A stretch of 59,862 nt of DNA from Blautia sp. OF03-15BH. Its GTDB lineage: Bacteria > Bacillota > Clostridia > Lachnospirales > Lachnospiraceae. The translations under genes and the position numbers were made by a program. Below the pieces are notes generated by a model. The model ran no database searches. It was given only the letters and a program-made list of their open reading frames with translations, and was not told where the DNA came from. Of the stretch, positions 42,861 through 51,320 are shown in pieces; the first letter of the stretch is position 1; each line of letters starts with the position of its first letter. The stretch lies in contig NZ_QSCM01000017.1 of assembly GCF_003463065.1 (NCBI RefSeq), positions 1-59,862 of the forward strand. The letters run 5' to 3'.

Positions 42861-44420
42861 ATGAAACAAGATACTTTAGAAGGAAAAGCGAAAACAAAAA
42901 ACGGAGTAAAACGATTGTGTTTTTCCATAATCTGCATTCTTCTAGAAGTAGTTTTTATTATTACTATTGTAACACGCTTAAATGAATATGCAGAAATCAT
43001 AAATCTATTTACAAGGATTTTAAGTGGAATTTTAGTTTTGAGATTGTATGCATCAGATAAGACATCTTCCATGAAAATGCCTTGGGTTATATTAATTTTA
43101 ATTTTCCCAATTATGGGTGTAGGCCTATATTTATTGATTGGTTTGAATGGTGGCACACATAAAATGCGTGAGCGATATGCAGAAATTGATAGCAAATTGT
43201 TACCAATGCTTTCCGATAATCAGGAGTGTTTAAGCAGAATAAACGAAACGATTCCAAAGGCAGGAAATATTGCAAGTTATATACAAAGAAATTCGCAGTA
43301 TCCAATCTATCAGAATACGGATGTGATGTATTTCGATGAAGCAGTAAAGGGATTAGAGACCCAGCTTGAAGATCTTGCAAAGGCACAGAAGTTTATCTTC
43401 ATGGAGTATCATGCTATAGAAGATGCAGAGGCGTGGCATAAGATCCAAAAGATTCTGGAAGAACGAGTAAAAGTTGGAGTGGAAGTACGCATATTTTATG
43501 ATGATATGGGTTCTATAGGATTTATTAATACTGATTTTGTAAAAAAAATGGAGTGCGTAGGAATTCATTGCCGTGTATTCAATCCGTTTGTACCAGGTTT
43601 AAATTTGTTCTTGAATAATCGTGATCATAGAAAAATAACGGTTATTGACGGGAAAGTTGGGTTTACCGGTGGATACAACCTCGCAAATGAATATTTTAAT
43701 TATACACATCCTTATGGACAATGGAAAGATACAGGTATTCGTTTAGAAGGAGATGCTGTTCGGTCACTCACAGTGACATTTTTGGAAATGTGGAATGCGG
43801 TTAGTGATAAAGATGCGAATGATCCTGATTTTGGTAAATATATTTTTCATTATGATTACAAGGCGCAGCAAACGGGGTTTATTCAGCCTTATGCAGACAG
43901 TCCTATGGATAATGAACAGGTTGGAGAAGAAGTTTATATTAGTATGATAAATAAAGCTGAAAAATACTGTTGGTTCATGACTCCATATCTGATTATAACA
44001 GACGAAATGACACATGCGTTATGTTTGGCTGCTAAGCGAGGAGTGGATGTCAGAATTATTACACCGGGTATTCCAGACAAAAAATTTATTTATAATATCA
44101 CTCGTTCTTTTTATCATGGATTGGTTAAACATGGTGTGCGTGTTTATGAATGGACTCCTGGTTTCTGCCATGCAAAAATGAGTGTGGTGGATGACTGTAT
44201 GGCAACTTGTGGAACAATTAATCTGGATTATCGAAGTTTATACCATCATTTTGAAAATGGATGTTTTATGATAGATTGTCAGTCTGTTTTAGATATAAAG
44301 AGTGATTTGATAAAAACCATGGGTGAATGTCGTGATGTGACAGAACAATATTGTACCGGACGCAGTGCATATTTACGATTAGGACAATTATTTATGAGAT
44401 TATTTGCTGGATTGCTATAA
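42861..44420 (+). CDS. cls: Cardiolipin synthase
   Basis: A 519-residue membrane PLD-superfamily enzyme that joins two phosphatidylglycerols to cardiolipin. Two or three N-terminal membrane segments (about residues 20-75) are followed by the catalytic motifs HRKITVIDGKVGFTGGYN and HAKMSVVDDCMATCGTINLD (HxK). The ATG at 42861 follows GAAAGG; a TTG at 42837 is less likely. Confidence 0.93.
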   Translation: MKQDTLEGKAKTKNGVKRLCFSIICILLEVVFIITIVTRLNEYAEIINLFTRILSGILVLRLYASDKTSSMKMPWVILILIFPIMGVGLYLLIGLNGGTHKMRERYAEIDSKLLPMLSDNQECLSRINETIPKAGNIASYIQRNSQYPIYQNTDVMYFDEAVKGLETQLEDLAKAQKFIFMEYHAIEDAEAWHKIQKILEERVKVGVEVRIFYDDMGSIGFINTDFVKKMECVGIHCRVFNPFVPGLNLFLNNRDHRKITVIDGKVGFTGGYNLANEYFNYTHPYGQWKDTGIRLEGDAVRSLTVTFLEMWNAVSDKDANDPDFGKYIFHYDYKAQQTGFIQPYADSPMDNEQVGEEVYISMINKAEKYCWFMTPYLIITDEMTHALCLAAKRGVDVRIITPGIPDKKFIYNITRSFYHGLVKHGVRVYEWTPGFCHAKMSVVDDCMATCGTINLDYRSLYHHFENGCFMIDCQSVLDIKSDLIKTMGECRDVTEQYCTGRSAYLRLGQLFMRLFAGLL

Positions 44421-44429
44421 GAATCTGAT

Positions 44430-44495
44430 GTAACGATCTCTCAAAGAACAGTTAATTTAAAAGTCGACTGTTTTTGAGAGGTCGTTTTGTTATAT
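44430..44495 (+). terminator. Terminator after cardiolipin synthase
   Basis: TCTCTCAAA...ACAGT and ACTGT...TTGAGAGG form a two-part stem followed by TCGTTTTG. Confidence 0.7.
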
Positions 44496-44609
44496 CGAAT
44501 GATTTGTACAGAATTTCCGTTTAGTTGAAAAAAATAAATTTTGTTGAGGTTGAATTGAGATTGACATTGTATTATATAAGCATGGAAAAAAGGAATCAGG
44601 TGATATACA

Positions 44610-46043
44610 ATGAAAAAGCATAAAATATGTAAAATTCTTCTTGTTATACTGGTAGTTCTTCTGTTTATGGCTTGTTATGAATTACTTGGAATCTGCATTG
44701 CATATAAAAAACAACCAGAAATGTCCGAAAAAACCATAAAAGAAATACATAATGAGTCGTGGAACGAATGCAGTGAGAATCCAGAACGGGCAGTGATTAT
44801 AGAAAAGAATTCGGAAGCTCTTTTACAAAGAGTGCGATTGATTAAGAATGCAAAAGAGGAAATTATTCTTTCTACGTTTGCATTCAAATCCGATGAAAGT
44901 GGGAAATTGATCTTAGGAGCTCTTCGTGATGCGGCAGACAGAGGTGTACATGTTCGCTTGCTGGTAGATGGAATGGAGAGTTGGATTGATATGGAAGGTA
45001 ATCCGTATTTTTATGGATTATCTTCCCATGAGAATGTTGAAATCAAATTGTACAATAAGGCCAATCCGTTGAAACCATGGAAAATGATGGGAAGAATGCA
45101 TGATAAATATTTGATTGCAGATGGTAAGAACTATATTCTTGGAGGAAGAAATACATATAATTATTTCCTGGGCGATTTTCCAGGACACAAGAACTATGAC
45201 AGAGATGTGTTGGTTATTTGCGATGAACCAAGGAAAGAAAATTCAGTCAACCAGTTGTTAGATTATTTTGAAACGATATGGGAACAAGAAGATAGTGGCT
45301 ATTTTCATAATGATAAGAAACTTGCAAATAGAAAATCTGTAAAGAAGGCAGTATTAGAACTGCAGGAAGAATATCAGCAATATTATAATGAAAACAAGGG
45401 AATGATTTTCGATACGGATTATACAGATGAAACGTTTGAGACAGAAAAGATTGCATTGGTATCAAATCCTATTCACACAGGTTCCAAGGAACCAGTAATC
45501 TGGTATCAGCTGGGAGAATTGATGAAAAGTGCGAAGAATCGTGTAAAGATTCATACACCATATATTATCTGTAATGATATGATGTACAATACATGGGAGG
45601 AGATTGCAGAGAATGTTCCAAATTTTTCAATCATGACAAATTCGGTTGCAAATAATGGCAATCCATTCGGGTCTGCTGATTATGCAAAAAATAGAAATAA
45701 GATTTTAAATACAGGAATTGACATCTGGGAATATGAAGGCGGTTATTCTTACCATGGAAAAAGCATCCTGATCGATGATGATTTATCTGTGATTGGTTCC
45801 TTTAACATGGATATGAGAAGTACGTATCTGGATACGGAACTGATGCTTGTAATACGTAGCAAAGAAATCAATAAACAGTTGGAAGAAGGAATGATGGAAT
45901 ATGAAAAAGTATCCCGACAGGCATTAGAAGATGGCACGTATCATGATCCGTATCATGTAAAACCGATTGAATTAACAAAAAAACGTCAGAGGAATGTGTT
46001 TTTGGTACAGCATCTGCTTGGATGGGTAAGATATCTGTTTTAA
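44610..46043 (+). CDS. Membrane-anchored phospholipase D-like protein
   Basis: A 477-residue PLD-superfamily protein with one N-terminal membrane segment (about residues 8-32) and two HxK motifs, MHDKYLIADGKNYILGGRN near 170 and YHGKSILIDDDLSVIGSFN near 385. It resembles a cardiolipin synthase without the usual double membrane start. It lies just before a two-component system and a FUSC gene and may act in the same envelope response. A weak promoter (TTGAAT, 17 bases, TATATA near 44575) precedes it. Confidence 0.85.
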   Translation: MKKHKICKILLVILVVLLFMACYELLGICIAYKKQPEMSEKTIKEIHNESWNECSENPERAVIIEKNSEALLQRVRLIKNAKEEIILSTFAFKSDESGKLILGALRDAADRGVHVRLLVDGMESWIDMEGNPYFYGLSSHENVEIKLYNKANPLKPWKMMGRMHDKYLIADGKNYILGGRNTYNYFLGDFPGHKNYDRDVLVICDEPRKENSVNQLLDYFETIWEQEDSGYFHNDKKLANRKSVKKAVLELQEEYQQYYNENKGMIFDTDYTDETFETEKIALVSNPIHTGSKEPVIWYQLGELMKSAKNRVKIHTPYIICNDMMYNTWEEIAENVPNFSIMTNSVANNGNPFGSADYAKNRNKILNTGIDIWEYEGGYSYHGKSILIDDDLSVIGSFNMDMRSTYLDTELMLVIRSKEINKQLEEGMMEYEKVSRQALEDGTYHDPYHVKPIELTKKRQRNVFLVQHLLGWVRYLF

Positions 46044-46067
46044 TAGATAACAGGGAGGAAGGAAAAC

Positions 46068-46739
46068 GTGTTTCAGATATTAATTGTAGAAGATGATAAA
46101 GAATTAAGCCAGCTATTTCAGAAAGTGCTCGAGAAGAATGGTTATCAGGTTAAAAGTGCACCGGATGGAGCTCAGGCATTAGAAGTATTGGATAAGGAAT
46201 ATATTGATCTGATTATTTCCGATATCATGATGCCGGTTATGGATGGTTATGAGCTGGTGTCGGAACTTCGTTCAGCAGGATACCAGATACCGGTACTTAT
46301 GATCACTGCAAAAGGAAACTTTGATGACATGCGCCAGGGATTTCTTTCTGGAAGTGATGATTATATGGTAAAACCGGTAAATGTGAATGAAATGGTTTTA
46401 AGAGTAGGTGCATTGCTCCGTCGTGCACAGATCCTGAATGAACATAAAATTGTGATTGGTTCAACAGAGTTTGATTATGATGCAATGACCGTTACAACGG
46501 ATAAGGAAAGCCTTGTTTTACCGAAAAAAGAATTTCTGCTTTTATATAAGCTGGCAGCTTCGCCGGGAAGAACATTTACAAAACAGCAGTTAATGGATGA
46601 AGTTTGGGGATATGAGACAGAGGCAGACCCACATACGATAGAGGTGCATATAGGAAGAATTAGGGAGCGTTTTAAAGATAATCCCAATTTCGAAATTGTA
46701 ACCATGCGTGGAATTGGATATAAGGTGGTGAAAAAATAA
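46068..46739 (+). CDS. OmpR-family response regulator
   Basis: A 223-residue regulator starting at GTG behind GGGAGGAAGG. The receiver domain has the acidic pair EDD near residue 8, phosphate-acceptor Asp in LIISDIMMPVMDGYE (near 52) and Lys in YMVKPVN. A winged-helix output domain follows (LMDEVWGYETEADPHTIEVHI). Its stop overlaps the kinase start (TAATG). Confidence 0.94.
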   Translation: MFQILIVEDDKELSQLFQKVLEKNGYQVKSAPDGAQALEVLDKEYIDLIISDIMMPVMDGYELVSELRSAGYQIPVLMITAKGNFDDMRQGFLSGSDDYMVKPVNVNEMVLRVGALLRRAQILNEHKIVIGSTEFDYDAMTVTTDKESLVLPKKEFLLLYKLAASPGRTFTKQQLMDEVWGYETEADPHTIEVHIGRIRERFKDNPNFEIVTMRGIGYKVVKK

Positions 46740-47785
46740 TGAATCAGAAGAAAGAAAAAAGATTGAAGATTCGGTCCTGTCTGACTGGTGCAATCTGGCT
46801 GTCTCTCGTATTTTCAACAGTGATATCTGCTTTATTATTTGCATTTTTAAATCATTTCTTTAAGCTACCGGGGAGTATACCTGTGCTTGGCTGGCTTTTG
46901 ATTTTTAATACACTGATCGCAGGGCTCATTACTTCTTTTATTAATGCAAAGTTACTGGAGCCAATTACCAGACTCAGTAAAGCAATGAAGGAAGTTTCTC
47001 AAGGAGATTTTGAACAGCATTTGGAAACGAACAGTCGTATAGCAGAGGTTGGTGAATCCTATCAAAGTTTCAACGTGATGACAAAAGAGCTTCGTGCAAC
47101 AGAAGTGCTGCAGATGGATTTCGTATCTAATGTTTCTCATGAGTTTAAGACCCCTATCAATGCCATTGAAGGTTATACAATGCTTCTTCAGGGAGAAGAA
47201 TTATCGCAGGAGCAAGAGGGATATGTAGAAAAAATCTTATTTAACACGAAGAGGCTTTCTGGGTTGGTTGGAAATATTTTGTTGTTGTCTAAATTGGAGA
47301 ATCAGAATATACCAATGAAAAAAACGAAATATCGACTGGATGAACAGATTCGTCAGGCATTTCTTTCTTTGGAATCAAAATGGACAGAAAAAGAAATTGG
47401 CTTCCAGGTAGAATTGGAGGAAGTCAAATATACTGGAAATGAAGGACTTCTTATGCATATCTGGATGAATCTTTTAGATAATGCAATCAAGTTTAGTCCG
47501 GCAAAGGGAACAATTACGATGTTTCTGAAACAGGAAAAGAATTCTGTGAAGTTCATTGTGGAGGATGAAGGACCAGGAATCGAGGAAGATGTAAAGACTA
47601 GAATATTCGACAAGTTTTATCAGGTAGATGGTTCTCATAAGGCAGAAGGAAACGGTCTTGGTCTTGCACTTGTAAAGCGGATTGTAGATAGTGCGGGAGG
47701 AACGATCAAAGCAGAAAACCGGGAATATGGCGGATGTAGATTTGTTGTAGAACTTCCGATACAGACAAATGAGAATATAATATAA
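46739..47785 (+). CDS. Sensor histidine kinase
   Basis: A 348-residue kinase with two membrane helices (about residues 17-35 and 45-65) and almost no extracellular loop, so it probably senses within the membrane. HAMP, then HisKA with the phospho-His in NVSHEFKTPINAIEGY, N box NLLDNAIKFS and G boxes DEGPGI and GNGLGLAL. It pairs with the response regulator by overlap. Confidence 0.94.
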   Translation: MNQKKEKRLKIRSCLTGAIWLSLVFSTVISALLFAFLNHFFKLPGSIPVLGWLLIFNTLIAGLITSFINAKLLEPITRLSKAMKEVSQGDFEQHLETNSRIAEVGESYQSFNVMTKELRATEVLQMDFVSNVSHEFKTPINAIEGYTMLLQGEELSQEQEGYVEKILFNTKRLSGLVGNILLLSKLENQNIPMKKTKYRLDEQIRQAFLSLESKWTEKEIGFQVELEEVKYTGNEGLLMHIWMNLLDNAIKFSPAKGTITMFLKQEKNSVKFIVEDEGPGIEEDVKTRIFDKFYQVDGSHKAEGNGLGLALVKRIVDSAGGTIKAENREYGGCRFVVELPIQTNENII

Positions 47786-47808
47786 AAGTAGAAGATGGGA
47801 GGATTTAT

Positions 47809-48873
47809 ATGACATTTTATCAGGAATTACAGTTAAATCAGGCAGGATCGAAAAACCTGTTGAAAAAGAGTGAAACCACGAAAGAAAAAATGTATCATAT
47901 ACTGGTATATCTGATTAAGATAGCTGTTACAATGGTTTTTTGTTTTTTATTTGTTACTGTTTTCAGCATCCTGTTTGGAAATGAAAACAGTATTGTTGGT
48001 GTGGTAGTTTTATTATGTCTTATGGTATTTCGAAATGCGGATTTGGGAATCCACACTGGACAATCTACGATGCTTTTGGCTATGTTTTTTGTAATAATGG
48101 CCGTATGTCCGCATCTTGCAAATCAGCTTTCACCGGTACTGGGAATGCTGTTAAATATTGCTGCACTGGCAGTGTTGATATTTTTTGGATGTCATAATCC
48201 ATTCATGTTTAACCAATCTACATTGGTTCTTGGCTATCTGCTATTATATGGATATGATGTTACAGGAACAAGCTATCAGATGCGATTGGCCGGAATGATT
48301 TTAGGCGCAGTTCTTACCTGTTTTGTATTTTATCGAAATCATAAAAATAGAACTTTTAAAAGAAATTTGAAAGATCTAATCCAGGAATTTGATATCACTT
48401 CATCGAGAACAAAATGGCAGTTATGCCAGATTATATGTGTACCAATTGTCATTTGCATTGCAGAACTTTGCAATATGCCACGTGCAATGTGGGCTGGTAT
48501 TGCGGCTATGTCAGCAATTTTGCCGTTTGTGGAAGACATGCAATACAGAGTCCGTAAAAGGATTGTCGGAAATATTGTAGGTGTTATATGCTTCACCGTA
48601 TTATATTTTCTGCTTCCATCATCCATCTATGCTTATATAGGAATTCTTGGTGGAATTGGTGTAGGATTTTCAGCGCAATACGGCTGGCAGGCTGTATTTA
48701 ATACCTTTGGCGCTCTCGCAATTGCTGCGGAAAGTTATGGATTAAAAGGAGCAGTTAGTCTTAGAGTGATTCAGAATGTTTTTGGTGTTGTATTTGCATT
48801 GGCATTTTGTGCTGTATTTTATTGGTTTATGTCGAAACAAAAGGAAAGTGATGTGACCGTACATGCAGAGTGA
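47809..48873 (+). CDS. FUSC-family membrane protein
   Basis: A 354-residue protein with about ten hydrophobic segments in two repeated blocks (residues 30-175 and 205-345), typical of the FUSC/aromatic-acid-exporter-like family. The second block has the FUSC-like AELCNMPRAMWAGIAAMSAILPF. It is the last gene of the PLD-regulator-kinase operon and a likely output of it. The substrate is unknown. Confidence 0.8.
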   Translation: MTFYQELQLNQAGSKNLLKKSETTKEKMYHILVYLIKIAVTMVFCFLFVTVFSILFGNENSIVGVVVLLCLMVFRNADLGIHTGQSTMLLAMFFVIMAVCPHLANQLSPVLGMLLNIAALAVLIFFGCHNPFMFNQSTLVLGYLLLYGYDVTGTSYQMRLAGMILGAVLTCFVFYRNHKNRTFKRNLKDLIQEFDITSSRTKWQLCQIICVPIVICIAELCNMPRAMWAGIAAMSAILPFVEDMQYRVRKRIVGNIVGVICFTVLYFLLPSSIYAYIGILGGIGVGFSAQYGWQAVFNTFGALAIAAESYGLKGAVSLRVIQNVFGVVFALAFCAVFYWFMSKQKESDVTVHAE

Positions 48874-48900
48874 AGGAAGTCAGAAAGAAAATTTGAATAG

Positions 48901-49149
48901 AATTATTACAGTACAGAAGTATATTCGCATATCATAGATGAAGACAGACGGCGCAATGCGACACTGTTGGAAGATTCCTTTTATAACAGGAAGAATCTGA
49001 ATCCGCAGATCCATGATACAGAAAAGAGGACGATGATGGAAGTTCCAGAAGGAGTGGACGCAGAGTTACTTGCAAAAGTTCTCAGCAATCCGGAAATGGC
49101 TGTGTTGCTGACATCATTAGCAAAATCAATGCAAGGGGAACATAATTAG
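48901..49149 (+). pseudogene. C-terminal remnant of a tyrosine integrase
   Basis: An open frame without a normal start reading STEVYSHIIDEDRRRNATL then LLEDSFYNRKN and ending QGEHN. The VYSHIIDEDR segment matches the end of Clostridial tyrosine recombinases and includes the catalytic tyrosine; everything before it is missing. It lies 400 bases from the right attachment core, where an element integrase would be expected. Confidence 0.7.
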
Positions 49150-49157
49150 GATAAAAG

Positions 49158-49196
49158 CAGACCGGTGGAGAGCAAATTCTCTGCCGGTTTTATTTA
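49158..49196 (+). terminator. Terminator after integrase remnant
   Basis: ACCGG...GAGAG-caaat-CTCT...CCGGT stem followed by TTTATTT. From here to 49557 I see no gene. Confidence 0.75.
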
Positions 49197-49557
49197 TGAG
49201 ATCAAATCAGAGCATGTGAGAAAAAAGAGGTAAAATAGTGGTCAAAGCATCTTGCGTAAATGGCGGTATCTGATGTATAATTTAGAAGAAATCTGACAAA
49301 GAAAATAGTGTATCACACATTTCATTTCCCGCTTTTAAATGGGCAGGATAGTTGGATTTTATGATTTGAAAAATTATAGATGGAGTTGGCGCTTTATATT
49401 TAGAAGCGTACAATCATTTTCTCAGAAAATGTAAAAATCCGGAATAATTTTCAATGATCTTATATGAACAGAAATAGTCCGGGAAGGCGCTTTTTTACTG
49501 GACTTATAAGTGAATAGGTTGTCCCGGTTGGACTAGTCTGAACCTGCATAAAAGTTG

Positions 49558-49567
49558 CTCCTAAGCG
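49558..49567 (+). other. Right attachment core (attR candidate)
   Basis: CTCCTAAGCG, an exact direct repeat of 26137-26146, at the start of the 3' tRNA part. Confidence 0.6.
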
Positions 49568-49599
49568 AGGGGTCGGAGGTTCAAATCCTCTTGGCGACG
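49558..49599 (+). pseudogene. 3' part of a split tRNA-Arg(CCU)
   Basis: Begins in the anticodon loop and runs through the 3' anticodon strand GCGAG, variable loop GGGTC, T arm GGAGG-TTCAAAT-CCTCT, acceptor TGGCGAC and discriminator G. It has no 5' half here. GCGAG pairs perfectly with CTCGC of the 5' part at 26105-26146, which fits one gene split by integration. Confidence 0.75.
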
Positions 49600-49607
49600 G
49601 GCTTCAA

Positions 49608-49655
49608 AGCGTTCGAAAATGTTAGCTGGATTAGCTGACAGCGAACGCTTTTGCT
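49608..49655 (+). terminator. Terminator after the tRNA 3' part
   Basis: AAAGCGTTCG and CGAACGCTTTT form a 10-base-pair stem. The loop contains TTAGCTG motifs. Confidence 0.65.
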
Positions 49656-49930
49656 ATTTTCTAATCACGTTCGTGACATGAGATTCCATTCAAAATGATT
49701 AATTTCCAGCTAACGCAATCCGATTTTTGTTAGCTGACAGCTAATCAAAATTACCGGTTTGCAAACATGGGTTTTAGGAAGTCCAGCTAACATTTGGGTT
49801 CCGCTCTGTTGTCACCCCTTATTCGGGGATGTAAATCAGAGAAAAGGCGGGAAAAGAAACAATCTCTCCCAAACCTGCAAACATAAATTAGCTGAAATAG
49901 TACTCAATTCTATTAGCTACAGCTAATGGT
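49625..49930. repeat. TTAGCTG / CAGCTAA palindrome array
   Basis: Repeated (T)TAGCTG and CAGCTAA words: a 15-base palindrome TTAGCTGACAGCTAA at 49730-49744, ATTAGCTACAGCTAAT at 49912-49927, a partial TTAGCTGACAGCG at 49631, and single copies near 49625, 49707, 49792 and 49888. It lies upstream of an element ParB gene, so candidate ParB or regulator sites. No gene is visible in the stretch. Confidence 0.55.
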
Positions 49931-49934
49931 CAAA

Positions 49935-49992
49935 CAGCAATGTCTGTTTGGAACTTTACTATCTATAAAAGTTCCAGGCAGGCATTTTTTAT
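49935..49992 (+). promoter_or_regulatory. Leader hairpin before the second element ParB
   Basis: ATGTCTGTTTGGAACTTT pairs with AAAAGTTCCaggCAGGCAT, followed by TTTTTT. The CTGTTTGGA start and terminator shape match the leader at 26769-26819. It ends about 30 bases before the ParB start, as there. Confidence 0.5.
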
Positions 49993-50021
49993 TTCCTGAA
50001 TCCTGGAGGAAAGGAGTCAAG

Positions 50022-50507
50022 ATGACTGAGCCAAACAGACAATCAGAAGAAAACGAAGAAAGAATCATAGAAATTGAGATTGAGCGTCTTCGTCCATTCA
50101 AAGAGCATCCGTTTCAAGTGAAAGATGATAAGGAAATGTTTCTTCTGCAGGAAAGCATTGAGAAGTATGGCATTTTAAATCCGCTGATCGTCAGACCAGT
50201 ACCGGATGGCTACTATGAGATCATATCCGGCCACAGAAGAAAACATGCTGCGGAGAAACTAGGATACCGTAAAGTACCGGTAATCATCCGGGTATTAAGT
50301 GAAGATGATTCCATTTTAAGTATGGTAGATTCCAATCTTCACAGAGAACGGATCAGTTACAGTGAAAAAGCTTTTGCTTACAAACTGAAGAATGATGTAT
50401 TGAAAAGAAAAAGTGGTCGAAAAAAGAGCCAAGTTGACCACAAAACACCAAGAAAGCGGGCAATAGAAATCATCAGTGAATGGTATTTGCCATTTGCTGC
50501 AGGTTAG
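50022..50507 (+). pseudogene. Truncated ParB-type protein of a second element
   Basis: A 161-residue frame from an ATG behind AAAGGAG. It is closely related to the ParB at 26848 (NPLIVRPVPDGYYEIISGHRRKHAAEKLGYRKVP) but leaves the family after RKRAIEIIS, with a foreign tail EWYLPFAAG, and so lacks the C-terminal half. No ParA follows. It marks a second decayed element placed after the tRNA 3' part. From its stop to 50754 no gene is seen. Confidence 0.75.
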
Positions 50508-50754
50508 AAAGTTTTACCCGACGAGCATAAGCCGGGCTCTGCATTGCTTTCACATTTGTCTGGAGATTTATAACCAGACGCAGGTGAGATCTGACATAGA
50601 GAATGGCCAATGGATCCTTGCGTAAGAACGCTCAGAGGCTGTTTTACAGTGGGGGAAAAGAAAAAATATCAAAAAATGATGATTAATGGTGAGCTTGTGC
50701 TAGAATGGAAAAAAGAGAAAAGCATAAAGGATGTAGTTGTGGAGAATATTTGTT

Positions 50755-51180
50755 ATGATTAGAAAGTTGCTGAACGGAGATATCGATAGAGTCGCTGACA
50801 TATGGTTAAAGACAAATCTGAAAGCACATTATTTTATTTCCAATCAATACTGGAAAAGTAATTATGAATTAGTGAAAGAAATGATGTCACAATCCGAAGT
50901 CTATGTGTTTGAAGTGGATAAAATGATACAAGGATTTGTAGGACTAAATGATGAATATATCGAAGGTATTTTTGTCTCTGATGAAATGCAGTCATGTGGC
51001 ATAGGTAAACTTTTATTGGATTATATTAAGGATAAAAAAGTTAGCTTACGATTAAATGTATACCAGAAGAATGCCAGAGCAATTTCTTTTTACCAAAGGG
51101 AAGGGTTCATTATTCAATGTGAAGATTTGGATGAAGATACTGGTGAAAAAGAGTACACTATGATATGGAAACAAAAATAG
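50755..51180 (+). CDS. GNAT N-acetyltransferase (YjaB-like)
   Basis: A 141-residue acetyltransferase. The acetyl-CoA loop is MQSCGIGKLLLDYI near residue 80, and the C-terminal NVYQKNARAISFYQREGF is typical of the YjaB group. The ATG at 50755 has GGAG 11 bases upstream; the in-frame start at 50737 lies before the ribosome site. The substrate is unknown. It lies between the broken ParB and the mobilizable element. Confidence 0.85.
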   Translation: MIRKLLNGDIDRVADIWLKTNLKAHYFISNQYWKSNYELVKEMMSQSEVYVFEVDKMIQGFVGLNDEYIEGIFVSDEMQSCGIGKLLLDYIKDKKVSLRLNVYQKNARAISFYQREGFIIQCEDLDEDTGEKEYTMIWKQK

Positions 51181-51262
51181 AAATCGGGATTTGTGGAGAG
51201 ATTTCCTGAACTTTCCTTATTTTACAGGCTTTTCAGCCCATTAAATAGTGAAATGATATGTA

Positions 51263-51318
51263 TTTTCCCTTATTTTTGCCCTTATGCGGAATCCGCAAGG
51301 GAAATAAGGGAAATTTTT
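51263..51318. repeat. Left-end repeat of the mobilizable element
   Basis: TTTTCCCTTATTT and GCCCTTAT face AAGGGAAATAAGGGAAA, making an imperfect 50-base palindrome next to the integrase stop. The same words recur at 59411-59492 at the other end. Candidate integrase arm and end sites; the exact crossover is not resolved. Confidence 0.5.
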
Positions 51319-51320
51319 AG

